Below, one piece after another: positions 7,067 to 14,495 of a DNA stretch of 23,898 nucleotides. The position numbers and the translations under genes were made by a program. The stretch is taken from assembly GCA_046758005.1 (NCBI GenBank), contig JBHHZJ010000055.1:1-23898 (forward strand). The letters run 5' to 3'. The notes beneath the pieces were generated by a model. The model did no database searches. It worked only from the letters and a program-made list of their open reading frames with translations, and was not told where the DNA came from. The stretch's first letter is position 1; each line of letters opens with the position of its first letter. Source of the stretch: JBHHZJ01 sp046758005. Its GTDB lineage: Bacteria > Pseudomonadota > Alphaproteobacteria > Kiloniellales > J153.

Positions 7067-7669
7067 ATGGCACGCGTGCGCGACGTGGAGATTCACGAGG
7101 TCCCGGAGGACGTGCGGCCCATCTACCGGCGCTTCGCCCAGGACTACGGACCCTTCCTCAACCAGGTCAAGGTGTTCGCCCACCGCCCGCCGGCGGTGAA
7201 GCACGTCATGGGGCTCCTGCTCGACCTCGCCGACGAGGCGGTCCTGCCCAAGCGCCCCCTGGAGATCGCGCTGGTCGTGGTGTCGAAGCTCAACGAGTGC
7301 GCCTACTGCGTGGCGCACCACACGCCGCGCCTGGTCGAGCAGGGCCTCCCGCCCGAGACGGTGGCCAACATCCTGGAGCCCGACTGCCCGGGCCTCGACG
7401 AGGTCGACCGGCTGGTGCGCGACTACGCCGTGCAGGTCACGACCAAGCCGCAGTACATGCGCGACCGGGTCTTCGATGAGCTGAAAAAGCATTTCACCGA
7501 GGAGCAGATCGTCGAGCTGACCCTGCGCACCGCGCTGTGCGGCTTCTTCAACCGCTTCAACGACGCGCTCCAGATCGACATCGAGGACGGCGCGATCGAG
7601 GACATGCTGGCCAAGGGCGCCGGCGAAGACGACCTGCCGGCGCACGAGGCGGCGCCGGCCGCGGAGTAG
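7067..7669 (+). CDS. Carboxymuconolactone decarboxylase / AhpD-like protein
   Basis: A 200-residue protein of the AhpD/CMD superfamily. The key motif is E77-C78-A-Y-C81-V-A-H84-H85, the ExxCxxC/H pattern of the peroxidatic, thiol-relay type (AhpD-like) proteins, lying in helices after LEIALVVVSKLN. C-terminal helices contain FNRFNDALQIDIED. Members either reduce partner peroxiredoxins or decarboxylate lactones; the CxxC favours a redox or alkylhydroperoxidase role, but this is inference. The ATG at 7067 follows GAGGAGG (7051-7057). The gene is the first after the hairpin at the end of the importer genes and lies five bases before the isomerase-like gene, so it probably heads the run of small enzymes to 9637. 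Confidence 0.85.
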   Translation: MARVRDVEIHEVPEDVRPIYRRFAQDYGPFLNQVKVFAHRPPAVKHVMGLLLDLADEAVLPKRPLEIALVVVSKLNECAYCVAHHTPRLVEQGLPPETVANILEPDCPGLDEVDRLVRDYAVQVTTKPQYMRDRVFDELKKHFTEEQIVELTLRTALCGFFNRFNDALQIDIEDGAIEDMLAKGAGEDDLPAHEAAPAAE

Positions 7670-7673
7670 GGCC

Positions 7674-8453
7674 ATGTACGGCTGGCGCGGGCGCATCGGC
7701 CTGATGGTGCCGACCGGCAACTCGGTCATGGAGCCGGAATTCAACCGCATGGCCCCGGACGGCGTTTCGGTGCACGCCAACCGGGTCTACCTCAAGGACG
7801 TGACGCCGCAGAGCCTGGCCGGCATGGAGGCGCACGCGGCCGAGAGCGCCCGCGGCCTGGCCTCGATCCGCATCGGCGTGCTCGCCTTCGGCTGCACCTC
7901 GGGCAGCTTCGTCGGCGGCAAGGGCTACGACGAGAAGCTGATCCGCCTCATGGAGGACGCGACCGGGATCCCCGCAACCACGACGACGACCGCGGTCGTG
8001 CGCGCGTTGCGCCTCATCGGCGTCCGGCGGATCGCGCTGGCCACGCCCTACAGCGACGAGGTCACCGCGTTGGAGGCGCGCTTCCTCGAGGACCACGGCT
8101 TCGAGGTCACGCGCCGGGCCGCCGGCGGCATCGTCGAGGTCGCCGACATCCAGGAGTGCGAACCGCACGCCGCCTACGACAGCGCGCGCGCGGTCGATAA
8201 CGACCGGGCCGAGGCGGTGTTCATCTCGTGCACCGGCCTGCGCACCCTCGAGATCATCGAGAGGCTGGAGGCCGACCTCGGCAAGCCGGTCGTCACCTCG
8301 AACCAGGCGACCTTCGCCGAATCCCTGCGCATCCTGGGCGTGCGCGAGGTGCGGCCCGGCTTCGGCTCGCTCTTCGCGCGCACCTTCGCCGCGATGGAGG
8401 AGCAAACGGCGAGCGCCGGGAAAGTCGCCCCGCTGCGCGCACGGGCGCAATGA
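7674..8453 (+). CDS. Maleate isomerase / Asp-Glu racemase superfamily enzyme
   Basis: A 259-residue protein of the maleate cis-trans isomerase/arylmalonate decarboxylase branch of the Asp/Glu racemase superfamily. Opening strand RIGLMVPTGNSVMEPEFNRM matches this branch. The two catalytic cysteines are present: C74 in AFGCTSGSF and C186 in FISCTGLRT. Other landmarks are RALRLIGVRRIALATPY and VVTSNQATFAESLRILGV. The cofactor-free chemistry uses a Cys pair for proton transfer or enediolate formation. Substrate candidates are maleate, arylmalonates, hydantoins or aspartate/glutamate-like acids; sequence alone does not decide. The start ATG is four bases after the previous stop, and the stop overlaps the next gene (ATGA). 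Confidence 0.88.
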   Translation: MYGWRGRIGLMVPTGNSVMEPEFNRMAPDGVSVHANRVYLKDVTPQSLAGMEAHAAESARGLASIRIGVLAFGCTSGSFVGGKGYDEKLIRLMEDATGIPATTTTTAVVRALRLIGVRRIALATPYSDEVTALEARFLEDHGFEVTRRAAGGIVEVADIQECEPHAAYDSARAVDNDRAEAVFISCTGLRTLEIIERLEADLGKPVVTSNQATFAESLRILGVREVRPGFGSLFARTFAAMEEQTASAGKVAPLRARAQ

Positions 8454-8839
8454 CCCGCAGGGTCCGCATCACCGCCGGGAGCGTGAGCCTGGAGGCCGAG
8501 CTGCTGGACACGCCGACCGCGGAGGCGGTCTACGCGGCGCTGCCCTTCACTTCGCGGGCCAACACCTGGGGCGAGGAAGTGTACTTCTCGACCCCGGTCT
8601 CGGTGGAGCGCGAGGCCGACGCGCGCGCCGTGGTCGAGGCGGGGGAGCTCGCCTTCTGGGTCGAAGGGGCCTCGATCGCCATCGGCTTCGGCCGCACGCC
8701 CATTTCGCGCGGCGACGAGATCCGCCTGGCCGCCCCGACCAACATCTGGGCCCACGCGCTGGGTGACGTGCGCAAGCTAAAGGCCGTGCGCGACGGCGAT
8801 CCGGTGCGCGTCGAGGCCGTCGCAGAAGGCGCGCCATGA
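8450..8839 (+). CDS. Cyclophilin-like fold protein (TM1367-type, DUF369)
   Basis: A 129-residue protein resembling Thermotoga TM1367 and the Cyclophil_like family (PF04126). The diagnostic stretch PFTSRANTWGEEVYFSTP is followed by AFWVEGASIAIGFGRTPIS and ends with APTNIWAHALGDVRKLK. The fold resembles cyclophilin but the prolyl isomerase active site is not known to be kept, and the family has no established reaction. It overlaps both neighbours by four bases (ATGA), so tight coexpression with the isomerase-like enzyme and the cupin is likely. A role in binding or processing the same small molecule is inference from context. Confidence 0.85.
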   Translation: MTRRVRITAGSVSLEAELLDTPTAEAVYAALPFTSRANTWGEEVYFSTPVSVEREADARAVVEAGELAFWVEGASIAIGFGRTPISRGDEIRLAAPTNIWAHALGDVRKLKAVRDGDPVRVEAVAEGAP

Positions 8840-9141
8840 GCGAGTACGTCACCCCGGGCAAGTTCGCGGCCCCGCCCGACAAGGCGGCGGTCGCGGCCGA
8901 CTGGCGGTCGCGCGGCTACTCGTGCGGCACCTTCGTCGACCCGCCGGGGCGCCGCTGGGAGGACTTCGTGCACGACCGCAACGAGCTGGTCACCGTCGTG
9001 GAAGGACGGCTGGAGATGGAGGTCGCGGGCCGGACCGTGACGGTGGGGCCCGGCGACGAGGTCTTCATCCCCAGGGGCGCGCGCCACTCGGTGCGCAACG
9101 TCCACGACGATACCTCGGTGTGGCTCTACGGCTACGACTGA
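8836..9141 (+). CDS. Single-domain cupin
   Basis: A 101-residue small beta-barrel protein. Motif 1 is reduced to WEDFVHDRNELVTVVEGRLEM (H46, E50) and motif 2 reads PGDEVFIPRGARHSVRN (H84), so three possible metal ligands remain. The WxDFVHDxxELVxVxEG arrangement belongs to a common group of stand-alone cupins of unknown function. It overlaps the cyclophilin-like gene by four bases and precedes the OsmC-like gene by seven. Such cupins can be dioxygenases, isomerases or sensors; the activity here is not known. Confidence 0.85.
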   Translation: MSEYVTPGKFAAPPDKAAVAADWRSRGYSCGTFVDPPGRRWEDFVHDRNELVTVVEGRLEMEVAGRTVTVGPGDEVFIPRGARHSVRNVHDDTSVWLYGYD

Positions 9142-9148
9142 GGACGGA

Positions 9149-9637
9149 ATGGCGAAGGAACACGGCTACGAGGTCAAACTGACCTGGACCGGGGCGGCGC
9201 AGGGGCCGGTCGCGGATTACGCGGGCTATTCGCGCGAGTACCGCATCGAGGTGGCGGGCAAGCCGCCGCTCGCGGGCTCGGCGGACCCCATGTTCAAGGG
9301 CGACGCGGCGCTCCACAACCCGGAAGACCTGCTGGTCGCGGCGCTGTCGGGCTGCCACATGCTGACCTACCTGGCGCTGTGCGCCCGCGCCGGGATCGAG
9401 GTCGTGTCCTACGAGGACACGGCCGGCGGCACCATGGTCCTGGAGGGCGGCGGCGGCCATTTCACCGAGGCGACCCTGCGCCCGCGCGTCGTCGTGGCCG
9501 CCGGAAGCGACGTGGACAAGGCGCGCGCGCTGCACGCCAACGCGCACGCGGACTGCTTCATCGCCAACTCGGTCAACTTCCCGGTGCGCAACGAGCCGGA
9601 GGTGATAGCGGCCGCGGCGGCACCGGCGCCGGCCTGA
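9149..9637 (+). CDS. OsmC/Ohr family peroxiredoxin-like protein
   Basis: A 162-residue protein of the OsmC family, which reduces organic hydroperoxides with a Cys pair. The peroxidatic cysteine is C69 in LLVAALSGCHML and the resolving cysteine C136 in NAHADCFIANSVNFPV; an extra C78 is present. The segment SADPMFKGDAALHNPEDLL is the usual entry to the long helix. Start ATG 9149 follows the GAGGACGG sequence that overlaps the cupin stop. As last gene of the cluster it could protect against oxidative by-products or act with the AhpD-like protein at the head; this is inference. Confidence 0.9.
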   Translation: MAKEHGYEVKLTWTGAAQGPVADYAGYSREYRIEVAGKPPLAGSADPMFKGDAALHNPEDLLVAALSGCHMLTYLALCARAGIEVVSYEDTAGGTMVLEGGGGHFTEATLRPRVVVAAGSDVDKARALHANAHADCFIANSVNFPVRNEPEVIAAAAAPAPA

Positions 9638-9723
9638 CCGCGGAGGCGCTTCCTAAGAGTCCGGCCCAAAAAGAATGGAACAGTTTCAATGGGTTGCGGA
9701 TGCAGTTCTTCCCCTTGTTGTCA

Positions 9724-9797
9724 CCCTCCCGCTTGACGCGAGGGTCCATCCATCAGCCGGACTGCGACTTCGATGGATTGCCGGGTCGTGCCCGGCA
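9724..9797. repeat. Alphaproteobacterial-type palindromic intergenic repeat
   Basis: Three nested inverted pairs are visible. CCCTCCCGC faces GCGAGGG around 9724-9744, ATCCAT (9748-9753) faces ATGGAT (9773-9778), and TGCCGGG-TCGTG-CCCGGCA (9779-9797) is a perfect 7-bp stem. Sequences of this form (GCTTGACGCGAGGGTCCAT, GGATTGCCGGGTC-GCCCGGCAATGA) recur between genes in many alphaproteobacteria, which is recalled knowledge and not checked here. Confidence 0.6.
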
Positions 9798-9872
9798 ATG
9801 ATGCCTGGAGAAGTCGATCATACCGAGCCATTGACGGATGACATTTCATTTTGGGCCAGACACTAAATGCAA

Positions 9873-9893
9873 GCGGTCGTTTTTGATGACCGC
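9873..9893. repeat. Hairpin GCGGTC / GACCGC
   Basis: Perfect 6-bp arms (9873-9878, 9888-9893) around a T-rich 9-base loop. It could be an operator or an RNA hairpin in the leader upstream of the Mla genes; no T-run follows to make it a terminator. Confidence 0.35.
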
Positions 9894-10055
9894 GTGTATA
9901 ACAGGCCGGCGTGGCGGCCCGATCCTTCCTTAACCTACGCAAGGCCAGCGCCGTCGCGGTAGTCTGGGCGCCACCGATGGCCGACTTCACGGTTCGGAGC
10001 GGATCTTGACAGCGAATCCTTGCGCTATCTCGACCCAGGCGGACGGGTCCGGACC

Positions 10056-11210
10056 ATGACGGCGGCGGAATCCCGGGACGACGCGGGCGCGCCGTGGGTC
10101 ACGGCCGGGCGCGAGGACGACGCGCTCGTCCTCACGCTGGGCGGGCCGTGGACCACGCAGCGGCTGGGCACGCGCGAGGCCGCGATCGAGCACGCCGCGG
10201 CCGACGGCGCGCGCCGGGTGCGCATCGACATCGCCGCAGTCGAGGCGATGGACACGGCCGGGGCGTGGCTCGTCTATCGAACGGTCAAGCACTTCCGGAC
10301 CCAGGGCCTGGCGGTGGAGCTGCTCGGATCGGGCGCGGCGACGGCCAGCCTGATCGAGACCGTGGCCAAGAACGACGTGCCGTGCCCGCCGCCGCCGCCG
10401 TCCGAGAACCCCTTGGTGGCCGTCGTCCTGCGCGTGGGAGAGGCAAGCCTCTTCGTCTGCCGCGAGGCGCGCGACCTGGTCAGCTTTCTCGGCCTGACCG
10501 TGATCGCGCTGGTCCGGCTCCTGCTCAGGCCGTGGCGGATCCGCGGCGTCGCGCTCGCCAGCCAAATGGAGCAATCCGGGCTCAACGCGCTGCCCATCGT
10601 CGGCCTCATCTCGTTCCTGATCGGCGTCGTTCTGGCCTACCAGGGCGCCGACCAGCTGGCCCGCTTCGGGGCGCAGATCTTCACCGTCAACCTGGTCGGC
10701 ATCGGCGTCCTGCGCGAGATGGGCATCATGCTCACCGCGATCATGGTGGCGGGGCGTTCGGGCTCGGCCTTCACCGCCCAGATCGGGACCATGATGGTCA
10801 ACGAGGAGGTCGACGCCATGCGCACGATCGGGCTCGACCCCATGGAGATCCTGGTCCTGCCGCGCATCCTGGCGCTGGTAATCGTCCTTCCGCTCCTTAC
10901 CTTCTACGCCGACATGCTGGGCCTGCTGGGCGGGGCGGTCATGGTGACCGCCGTGCTCGACATCTCCTTCGTCCGCTTCGCCCGCCAGATCAGCGAGACG
11001 GTCACGATGTGGTCCTTCTGGGTCGGCATCATCAAGGCGCCGCTGTTCGGCTTCATCATCGGGATGGTCGGCTGCTACGAGGGGCTCAAGGTCTCGCGCA
11101 GCGCCGAGTCGGTCGGCCGCCAGACCACGCGGGCGGTGGTCGAGTCGGTGTTCCTGGTCATCGTGCTCGACGCGGTGTTCTCGATCCTGTTCTCGGTCCT
11201 GGGGATCTGA
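10056..11210 (+). CDS. mlaE: STAS-MlaE fusion permease of an Mla-type phospholipid ABC transporter
   Basis: A 384-residue inner-membrane permease of a lipid-asymmetry (Mla) system. Residues about 15-108 form a STAS domain like MlaB, with the phosphorylation-type motif VEAMDTAGAWLVYR (T67). A proline-rich linker (PCPPPPPSENP, 109-119) leads to the MlaE permease. Landmarks there are MEQSGLNALPIVGLISFLIG, LVGIGVLREMGIMLTAIMVAGRSGSAF and EEVDAMRTIGLDP, followed by further membrane spans. In E. coli the STAS partner MlaB is a separate protein; here it is fused, which explains why no mlaB gene follows. ATG 10056 is chosen over an upstream TTG at 10020. mlaF follows after seven bases. Confidence 0.92.
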   Translation: MTAAESRDDAGAPWVTAGREDDALVLTLGGPWTTQRLGTREAAIEHAAADGARRVRIDIAAVEAMDTAGAWLVYRTVKHFRTQGLAVELLGSGAATASLIETVAKNDVPCPPPPPSENPLVAVVLRVGEASLFVCREARDLVSFLGLTVIALVRLLLRPWRIRGVALASQMEQSGLNALPIVGLISFLIGVVLAYQGADQLARFGAQIFTVNLVGIGVLREMGIMLTAIMVAGRSGSAFTAQIGTMMVNEEVDAMRTIGLDPMEILVLPRILALVIVLPLLTFYADMLGLLGGAVMVTAVLDISFVRFARQISETVTMWSFWVGIIKAPLFGFIIGMVGCYEGLKVSRSAESVGRQTTRAVVESVFLVIVLDAVFSILFSVLGI

Positions 11211-11217
11211 GGCGGCG

Positions 11218-12030
11218 ATGGCGGCGCAGGCAGCCGGCGGCGAGCCGATCATCCGCATCACCGGGCTGTGCACCCGCTTCGGGCCGCAGGCGGTCCACGA
11301 GAACCTCGAGCTTAGCGTCACTCCGCGCGAGGTGTTGGGCGTCGTCGGCGGCTCGGGCAGCGGCAAGTCGGTGCTGCTGCGCGCCATCGTCGGCCTGCAC
11401 CGGCCCGCCGCCGGGCGCATCGAGGTGCTCGGCCGCGACGTGGCCGCGCTCGGCGAGGACGAGCGTCACGCCATGCAGCGGCGCTGGGGCCTCTTGTTTC
11501 AGGACGGGGCGCTGTTCAGCTCGCTCACGGTGGCCCAAAACGTGGATGTCCCGCTCAAGGAACACACCGCGCTGCCCAAGGCGCTGCGCCGCGATCTCAT
11601 CGACCTCAAGATCGCCCTGGTGGGCCTGCCGCCCGAGGCGGCGAACAAGTACCCCTCGGAGCTGTCCGGCGGCATGCGCAAGCGCGCCGGGCTGGCGCGC
11701 GCGCTGGCGCTGGACCCGGAGATCCTGTTCCTGGACGAGCCGACGGCCGGACTCGACCCGATCGGCGCCGCCCGGTTCGACGAGCTGATCGGCAAGCTCA
11801 AGCGCGCGCTCGGCCTCACCGTGGTCATGGTCACCCACGACCTGGACAGCCTGTACGCGATCTGCGATCGGATTGCGGTGCTGATCGACAAACGTGTTAA
11901 GGTCGGCACCATCGAATCCCTGGTGCGCGAGCCCGATCCCTGGATCCAGGATTACTTCCGCGGGCCACGCGGGCGCGCGGCCGAGCGGACCGGCGCGCCC
12001 CAACGCCGGGACGGGAGGAGGGACGGCTGA
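11218..12030 (+). CDS. mlaF: Mla-type ABC transporter ATP-binding protein
   Basis: ATPase of the lipid transporter, 270 residues. Walker A is GGSGSGKS (44-51), with the Q-loop in LLFQDGALFSSLTVAQNV, a feature of MlaF proteins. The signature is LSGGMRKRAGLARAL (LSGGM 149-153), Walker B ILFLDEPTAGLDP (D173, E174) and H-loop H207 in VTHDLDS. LSGGM with MRKR is characteristic of MlaF/Ttg2A ATPases. The C-terminal tail after IQDYFRGPRG is a charged extension. It lies between the permease gene (seven-base gap) and the MCE gene (four-base gap), so one operon is likely. Confidence 0.93.
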   Translation: MAAQAAGGEPIIRITGLCTRFGPQAVHENLELSVTPREVLGVVGGSGSGKSVLLRAIVGLHRPAAGRIEVLGRDVAALGEDERHAMQRRWGLLFQDGALFSSLTVAQNVDVPLKEHTALPKALRRDLIDLKIALVGLPPEAANKYPSELSGGMRKRAGLARALALDPEILFLDEPTAGLDPIGAARFDELIGKLKRALGLTVVMVTHDLDSLYAICDRIAVLIDKRVKVGTIESLVREPDPWIQDYFRGPRGRAAERTGAPQRRDGRRDG

Positions 12031-12034
12031 GCCC

Positions 12035-13063
12035 ATGGAGACCCGCGCCAATTACCTTATGGTCGGCGCGTTCGTGCTCGCCCTCGCCGCGGGGCTCGTG
12101 GTCTTTGTCCTGTGGCTGGCCAAGTTCCAGTTCGACGTCCAGTTCACCCGTTACGACATTCATTTCGGAGGGTCCGTCACCGGCCTGAAGGTCGGCTCGC
12201 CCGTGCGCTACCGCGGCGTGCGCGTGGGCGAGGTCATCGACGTGAGCCTCGACCCGGAACTCCCCGAACAGGTGCAGGTGACGATCGAGATCGACGCCAA
12301 GACGCCGGTGCGCAGCGACACGATCGCCACGCTGGAGATCGAGGGGCTGACCGGCGGCCTGTACGTGCTGCTCAGCGGCACCACGACCGAGGCGCCGCCG
12401 CTTGCGATCCAACCGGGCGAGCGGAGGGCGGTGATCGCCTCGCGGCGGTCCTCGCTGCAGCAGGTTCTGGCAGGGGCGCCCGAGCTGATTCAGAAGGTCG
12501 ATCTGCTGCTCGTGCGCGCGAACGATCTTCTGAACGCCGAGAACCGCGCCGCGTTCGGCGACATCCTCGGCAACGTGCGCGGCTTCACCGGCGCGCTGGC
12601 CGGTCAACGCAAGGAGGTCGGCACGCTGATCCACGACGCCAGCGCCGCCATGGCCAACCTGCGCGGCGCGACCGCCGCGCTCGAGGAGATGGCGGTCACG
12701 CTCAAGGCGGACGGGGCCCGGCTGGCCGACCGGGTCGACGCCACGCTCAGCGCGATGAACGTGATGGCGACCGGCATCGACCGCTCGGTCGGGGACACCG
12801 CGGCCGACGTCCGGTCGCTGATCGCCGACCTGCGCGACACGGCCAAGAATTTCAGCGCCATGAGCCGGGAATTGGAGGAGATGATCGCAGAGAACCGGGA
12901 GCCGGTCCGGGACTTCACCTCGACCGCGCTGTCCGAACTCACCGTCCTGCTGATCGAGATGCAGGACCTCGTCGTCGCGCTCAACCGGGTGACGACCGAG
13001 ATCGAGCGCGACCCCGCGCGCTTCTTCTTCGGCAACCGCCAACAGGGCTATGAGGCGAGATAA
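12035..13063 (+). CDS. mlaD: MCE-domain lipid-binding protein (MlaD family)
   Basis: Periplasmic, membrane-anchored lipid-binding subunit, 342 residues. One transmembrane helix (residues 8-28, ending FVLWLAKFQF) precedes a single MCE domain (about 39-115) with the signature GLKVGSPVRYRGVRVGEV and a strand EIEGLTGGLYVLLSG. A long helical region follows (about 145-330) with heptad-like repeats, for example LIHDASAAMANLRGATAALEE, much longer than E. coli MlaD (about 183 residues). It resembles the extended MCE proteins of alphaproteobacteria and Mce/PqiB-type tunnels. The ATG at 12035 has an AGGAGGG site upstream. Its 3' end overlaps the lipoprotein gene by 14 bases. Confidence 0.92.
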   Translation: METRANYLMVGAFVLALAAGLVVFVLWLAKFQFDVQFTRYDIHFGGSVTGLKVGSPVRYRGVRVGEVIDVSLDPELPEQVQVTIEIDAKTPVRSDTIATLEIEGLTGGLYVLLSGTTTEAPPLAIQPGERRAVIASRRSSLQQVLAGAPELIQKVDLLLVRANDLLNAENRAAFGDILGNVRGFTGALAGQRKEVGTLIHDASAAMANLRGATAALEEMAVTLKADGARLADRVDATLSAMNVMATGIDRSVGDTAADVRSLIADLRDTAKNFSAMSRELEEMIAENREPVRDFTSTALSELTVLLIEMQDLVVALNRVTTEIERDPARFFFGNRQQGYEAR

Positions 13064-13724
13064 TCCGCCGAACCCCGGCGTGGCCTCGACCGGGCGGCGC
13101 CGGGCGCTCAAGGCCGCGCTCGCCGTGCCGGTGGCCGCCCTGGCCGCGGCCTGCCAAGTGCGCGTGCCGGGTCAGGGGCCGCCGCCCGACCTTTACCGCC
13201 TGACACCGAAGAGCACCTACCGTGAGGACCTGCCCACGGTGTCCTGGCAGCTCGTGCTCGAGAAACCGCTGGCCAACGCGGGGATCGACACCACGCGCAT
13301 CGCCCTGCAGCGCACCCCCATGCAGATCGAGTACTACGCCAAATCCGGTTGGTCGGACCGCGCGCCCCTCATGATCCAGACGCTGATGATCGAGTCGTTC
13401 GAGAACTCGGGACGCATCGTCGCGGTCGGTCGCGACGTGGTCGGCCTGCGCGCCGACTTCGTGCTGAAGAGCGAGCTGCGCGAGTTTCAGGCCGAGTACT
13501 TCGGCGGCAAGCTGCCGCGCGTGCGCGTCGGGATCTCGGTGCGCCTGGTGCAGATGCCGCGGCGCGCGATCATCGGCTCCAAAAGCTTCGAGCACGTCGT
13601 GACGGCCGAGGCCGATACCATCGACGCGATCATCGCGGCCTTCGACGAGTCGCTCGGCAAGGTGCTGCGCCGGCTGGTCGAGTGGACCGTGCTCACCGGC
13701 GAGGCGGCGCGGCGAACGTCCTGA
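13050..13724 (+). CDS. ABC-type transport auxiliary lipoprotein (PqiC-like, ABC_trans_aux)
   Basis: A 224-residue lipoprotein. The signal has a twin-arginine-like GRRRALK (15-21), a hydrophobic stretch and a lipobox LAAAC (C35). The mature protein starts with PDLYRLTPKSTY, typical of the PF03886 family (PqiC/YmbA), and contains TTRIALQRTPMQIEYYAKSGWSDRAPLMIQTLMIESFENSG. In this family the lipoprotein, probably in the outer membrane, completes an MCE-protein bridge across the periplasm. Gene order permease, ATPase, MCE protein, auxiliary lipoprotein and the overlap with the MCE gene support this. The start ATG lies inside the MCE gene. The next gene is convergent, 21 bases away. Confidence 0.88.
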   Translation: MRRDNPPNPGVASTGRRRALKAALAVPVAALAAACQVRVPGQGPPPDLYRLTPKSTYREDLPTVSWQLVLEKPLANAGIDTTRIALQRTPMQIEYYAKSGWSDRAPLMIQTLMIESFENSGRIVAVGRDVVGLRADFVLKSELREFQAEYFGGKLPRVRVGISVRLVQMPRRAIIGSKSFEHVVTAEADTIDAIIAAFDESLGKVLRRLVEWTVLTGEAARRTS

Positions 13725-13745
13725 CGCACGAGTATCGGTCGCGCC

Positions 13746-14495
13746 TCAGTCCGCGGCCGCCCTCAGCATCCGGTCGAGGCGGATGGCGTCGCGCACCGCA
13801 TGGTCGGCCTCGTCGGTGTTGTCGAAGTAGACGTAGACGTCGCGCCCGGCCGCCATCTGCTCGGCGAGCCAGCCGGCCCACTCCGCGAGCGCGGCCTCGT
13901 CGTAGGCGCCGCGATAGCGCGCCTTGCGGCCGTGCAGGCGGACGTAGACGAAATCCGCCGTGGCCACGCGCGGCGCGCTCAGGCCCGCCAGCTCGAAGGG
14001 GCAGAAGGCGGCGTTGCGGCGCGCGAGCAGGGCATAGACCTCCTCGTCGTGCCAGCTCGGGTCGCGGAACTCGAAGGCGAAACGGCGGTCCTCGGGCAGC
14101 AGCGCCAGGAACGCCGCGAGGCGCGCGGCATCGCGCGCGAAGCGCGGCGGAAGCTGCACCAGAATCGGCCCGCACTTGGGCCGCAGCGGCCAGATCCGCC
14201 CCAGGAAGATCTTGAGCGCCTCCTCGCAGTCGCCCAGCCGCTTGTAATGGCTGATCGCGCGCCAAGCCTTGACCGCGAACAGGAAGTCCGCGGGCGTGCG
14301 CTCGGCCCAGCCGCTCAGCATTTTCTCCTGCGGCAGGCGGTAGAAGGTCGCGTTGACCTCGACGCTGCGCAAGTGCGCCGCATAGTGGCCGATCCACTCG
14401 CGCTGCTTCAGGCCGGGCGGATAGAAGAGGCCGCGCCAGTTGGCGTAGCTCCAGCCCGAGGTGCCGACCCAATGCCGCGCCACCGCCGCCGTCAC
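13746..14495 (-). CDS. DUF72 (YecE-like) family protein
   Basis: A 249-residue protein of the DUF72 family, a TIM-barrel-like fold without a firmly established reaction. Landmarks are WVGTSGWSYANWRGLFYPP at the start, EVNATFYRLP, FLFAVKAWRAISHYKRL, ILVQLPPRF, FAFEFRDPSWH, and YVRLHGRKARYRG with VYVYFDNTDEADHAVRDA near the C-terminus. All are conserved across DUF72 proteins. The start is a GTG at 14495 overlapping the cupredoxin stop in GTGA, which suggests coupling to that gene. Nothing here says what substrate the barrel binds. Confidence 0.9.
   Translation of the reverse strand: MTAAVARHWVGTSGWSYANWRGLFYPPGLKQREWIGHYAAHLRSVEVNATFYRLPQEKMLSGWAERTPADFLFAVKAWRAISHYKRLGDCEEALKIFLGRIWPLRPKCGPILVQLPPRFARDAARLAAFLALLPEDRRFAFEFRDPSWHDEEVYALLARRNAAFCPFELAGLSAPRVATADFVYVRLHGRKARYRGAYDEAALAEWAGWLAEQMAAGRDVYVYFDNTDEADHAVRDAIRLDRMLRAAAD

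Larger units (their letters stand above)
9638..10055. other. 418-bp gene-free region before the Mla operon
   Basis: No convincing gene. A 63-codon frame at 9675-9866 is translated repeat sequence and is not accepted. The region holds a palindromic repeat block (9724-9797), a separate hairpin (9873-9893) and a TTGACA at 10006-10011. The last has no well-spaced -10 partner, so the mla promoter cannot be fixed. Confidence 0.7.

Noticed and set aside
9675..9866. 63-codon frame in the gap before the Mla operon
   Set aside because: Its middle is the translated palindromic repeat at 9724-9797; there is no good ribosome binding site and no protein-like pattern outside the repeat.
10006..10034. TTGACA as -35 of an mla promoter
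   Set aside because: The nearest TATCTC is only 14 bases away and nothing like a -10 occurs at 16-18 bases.
9987..11420. 477-codon minus-strand frame opposite mlaE
   Set aside because: Antisense shadow of a clear permease, with repetitive charged composition.
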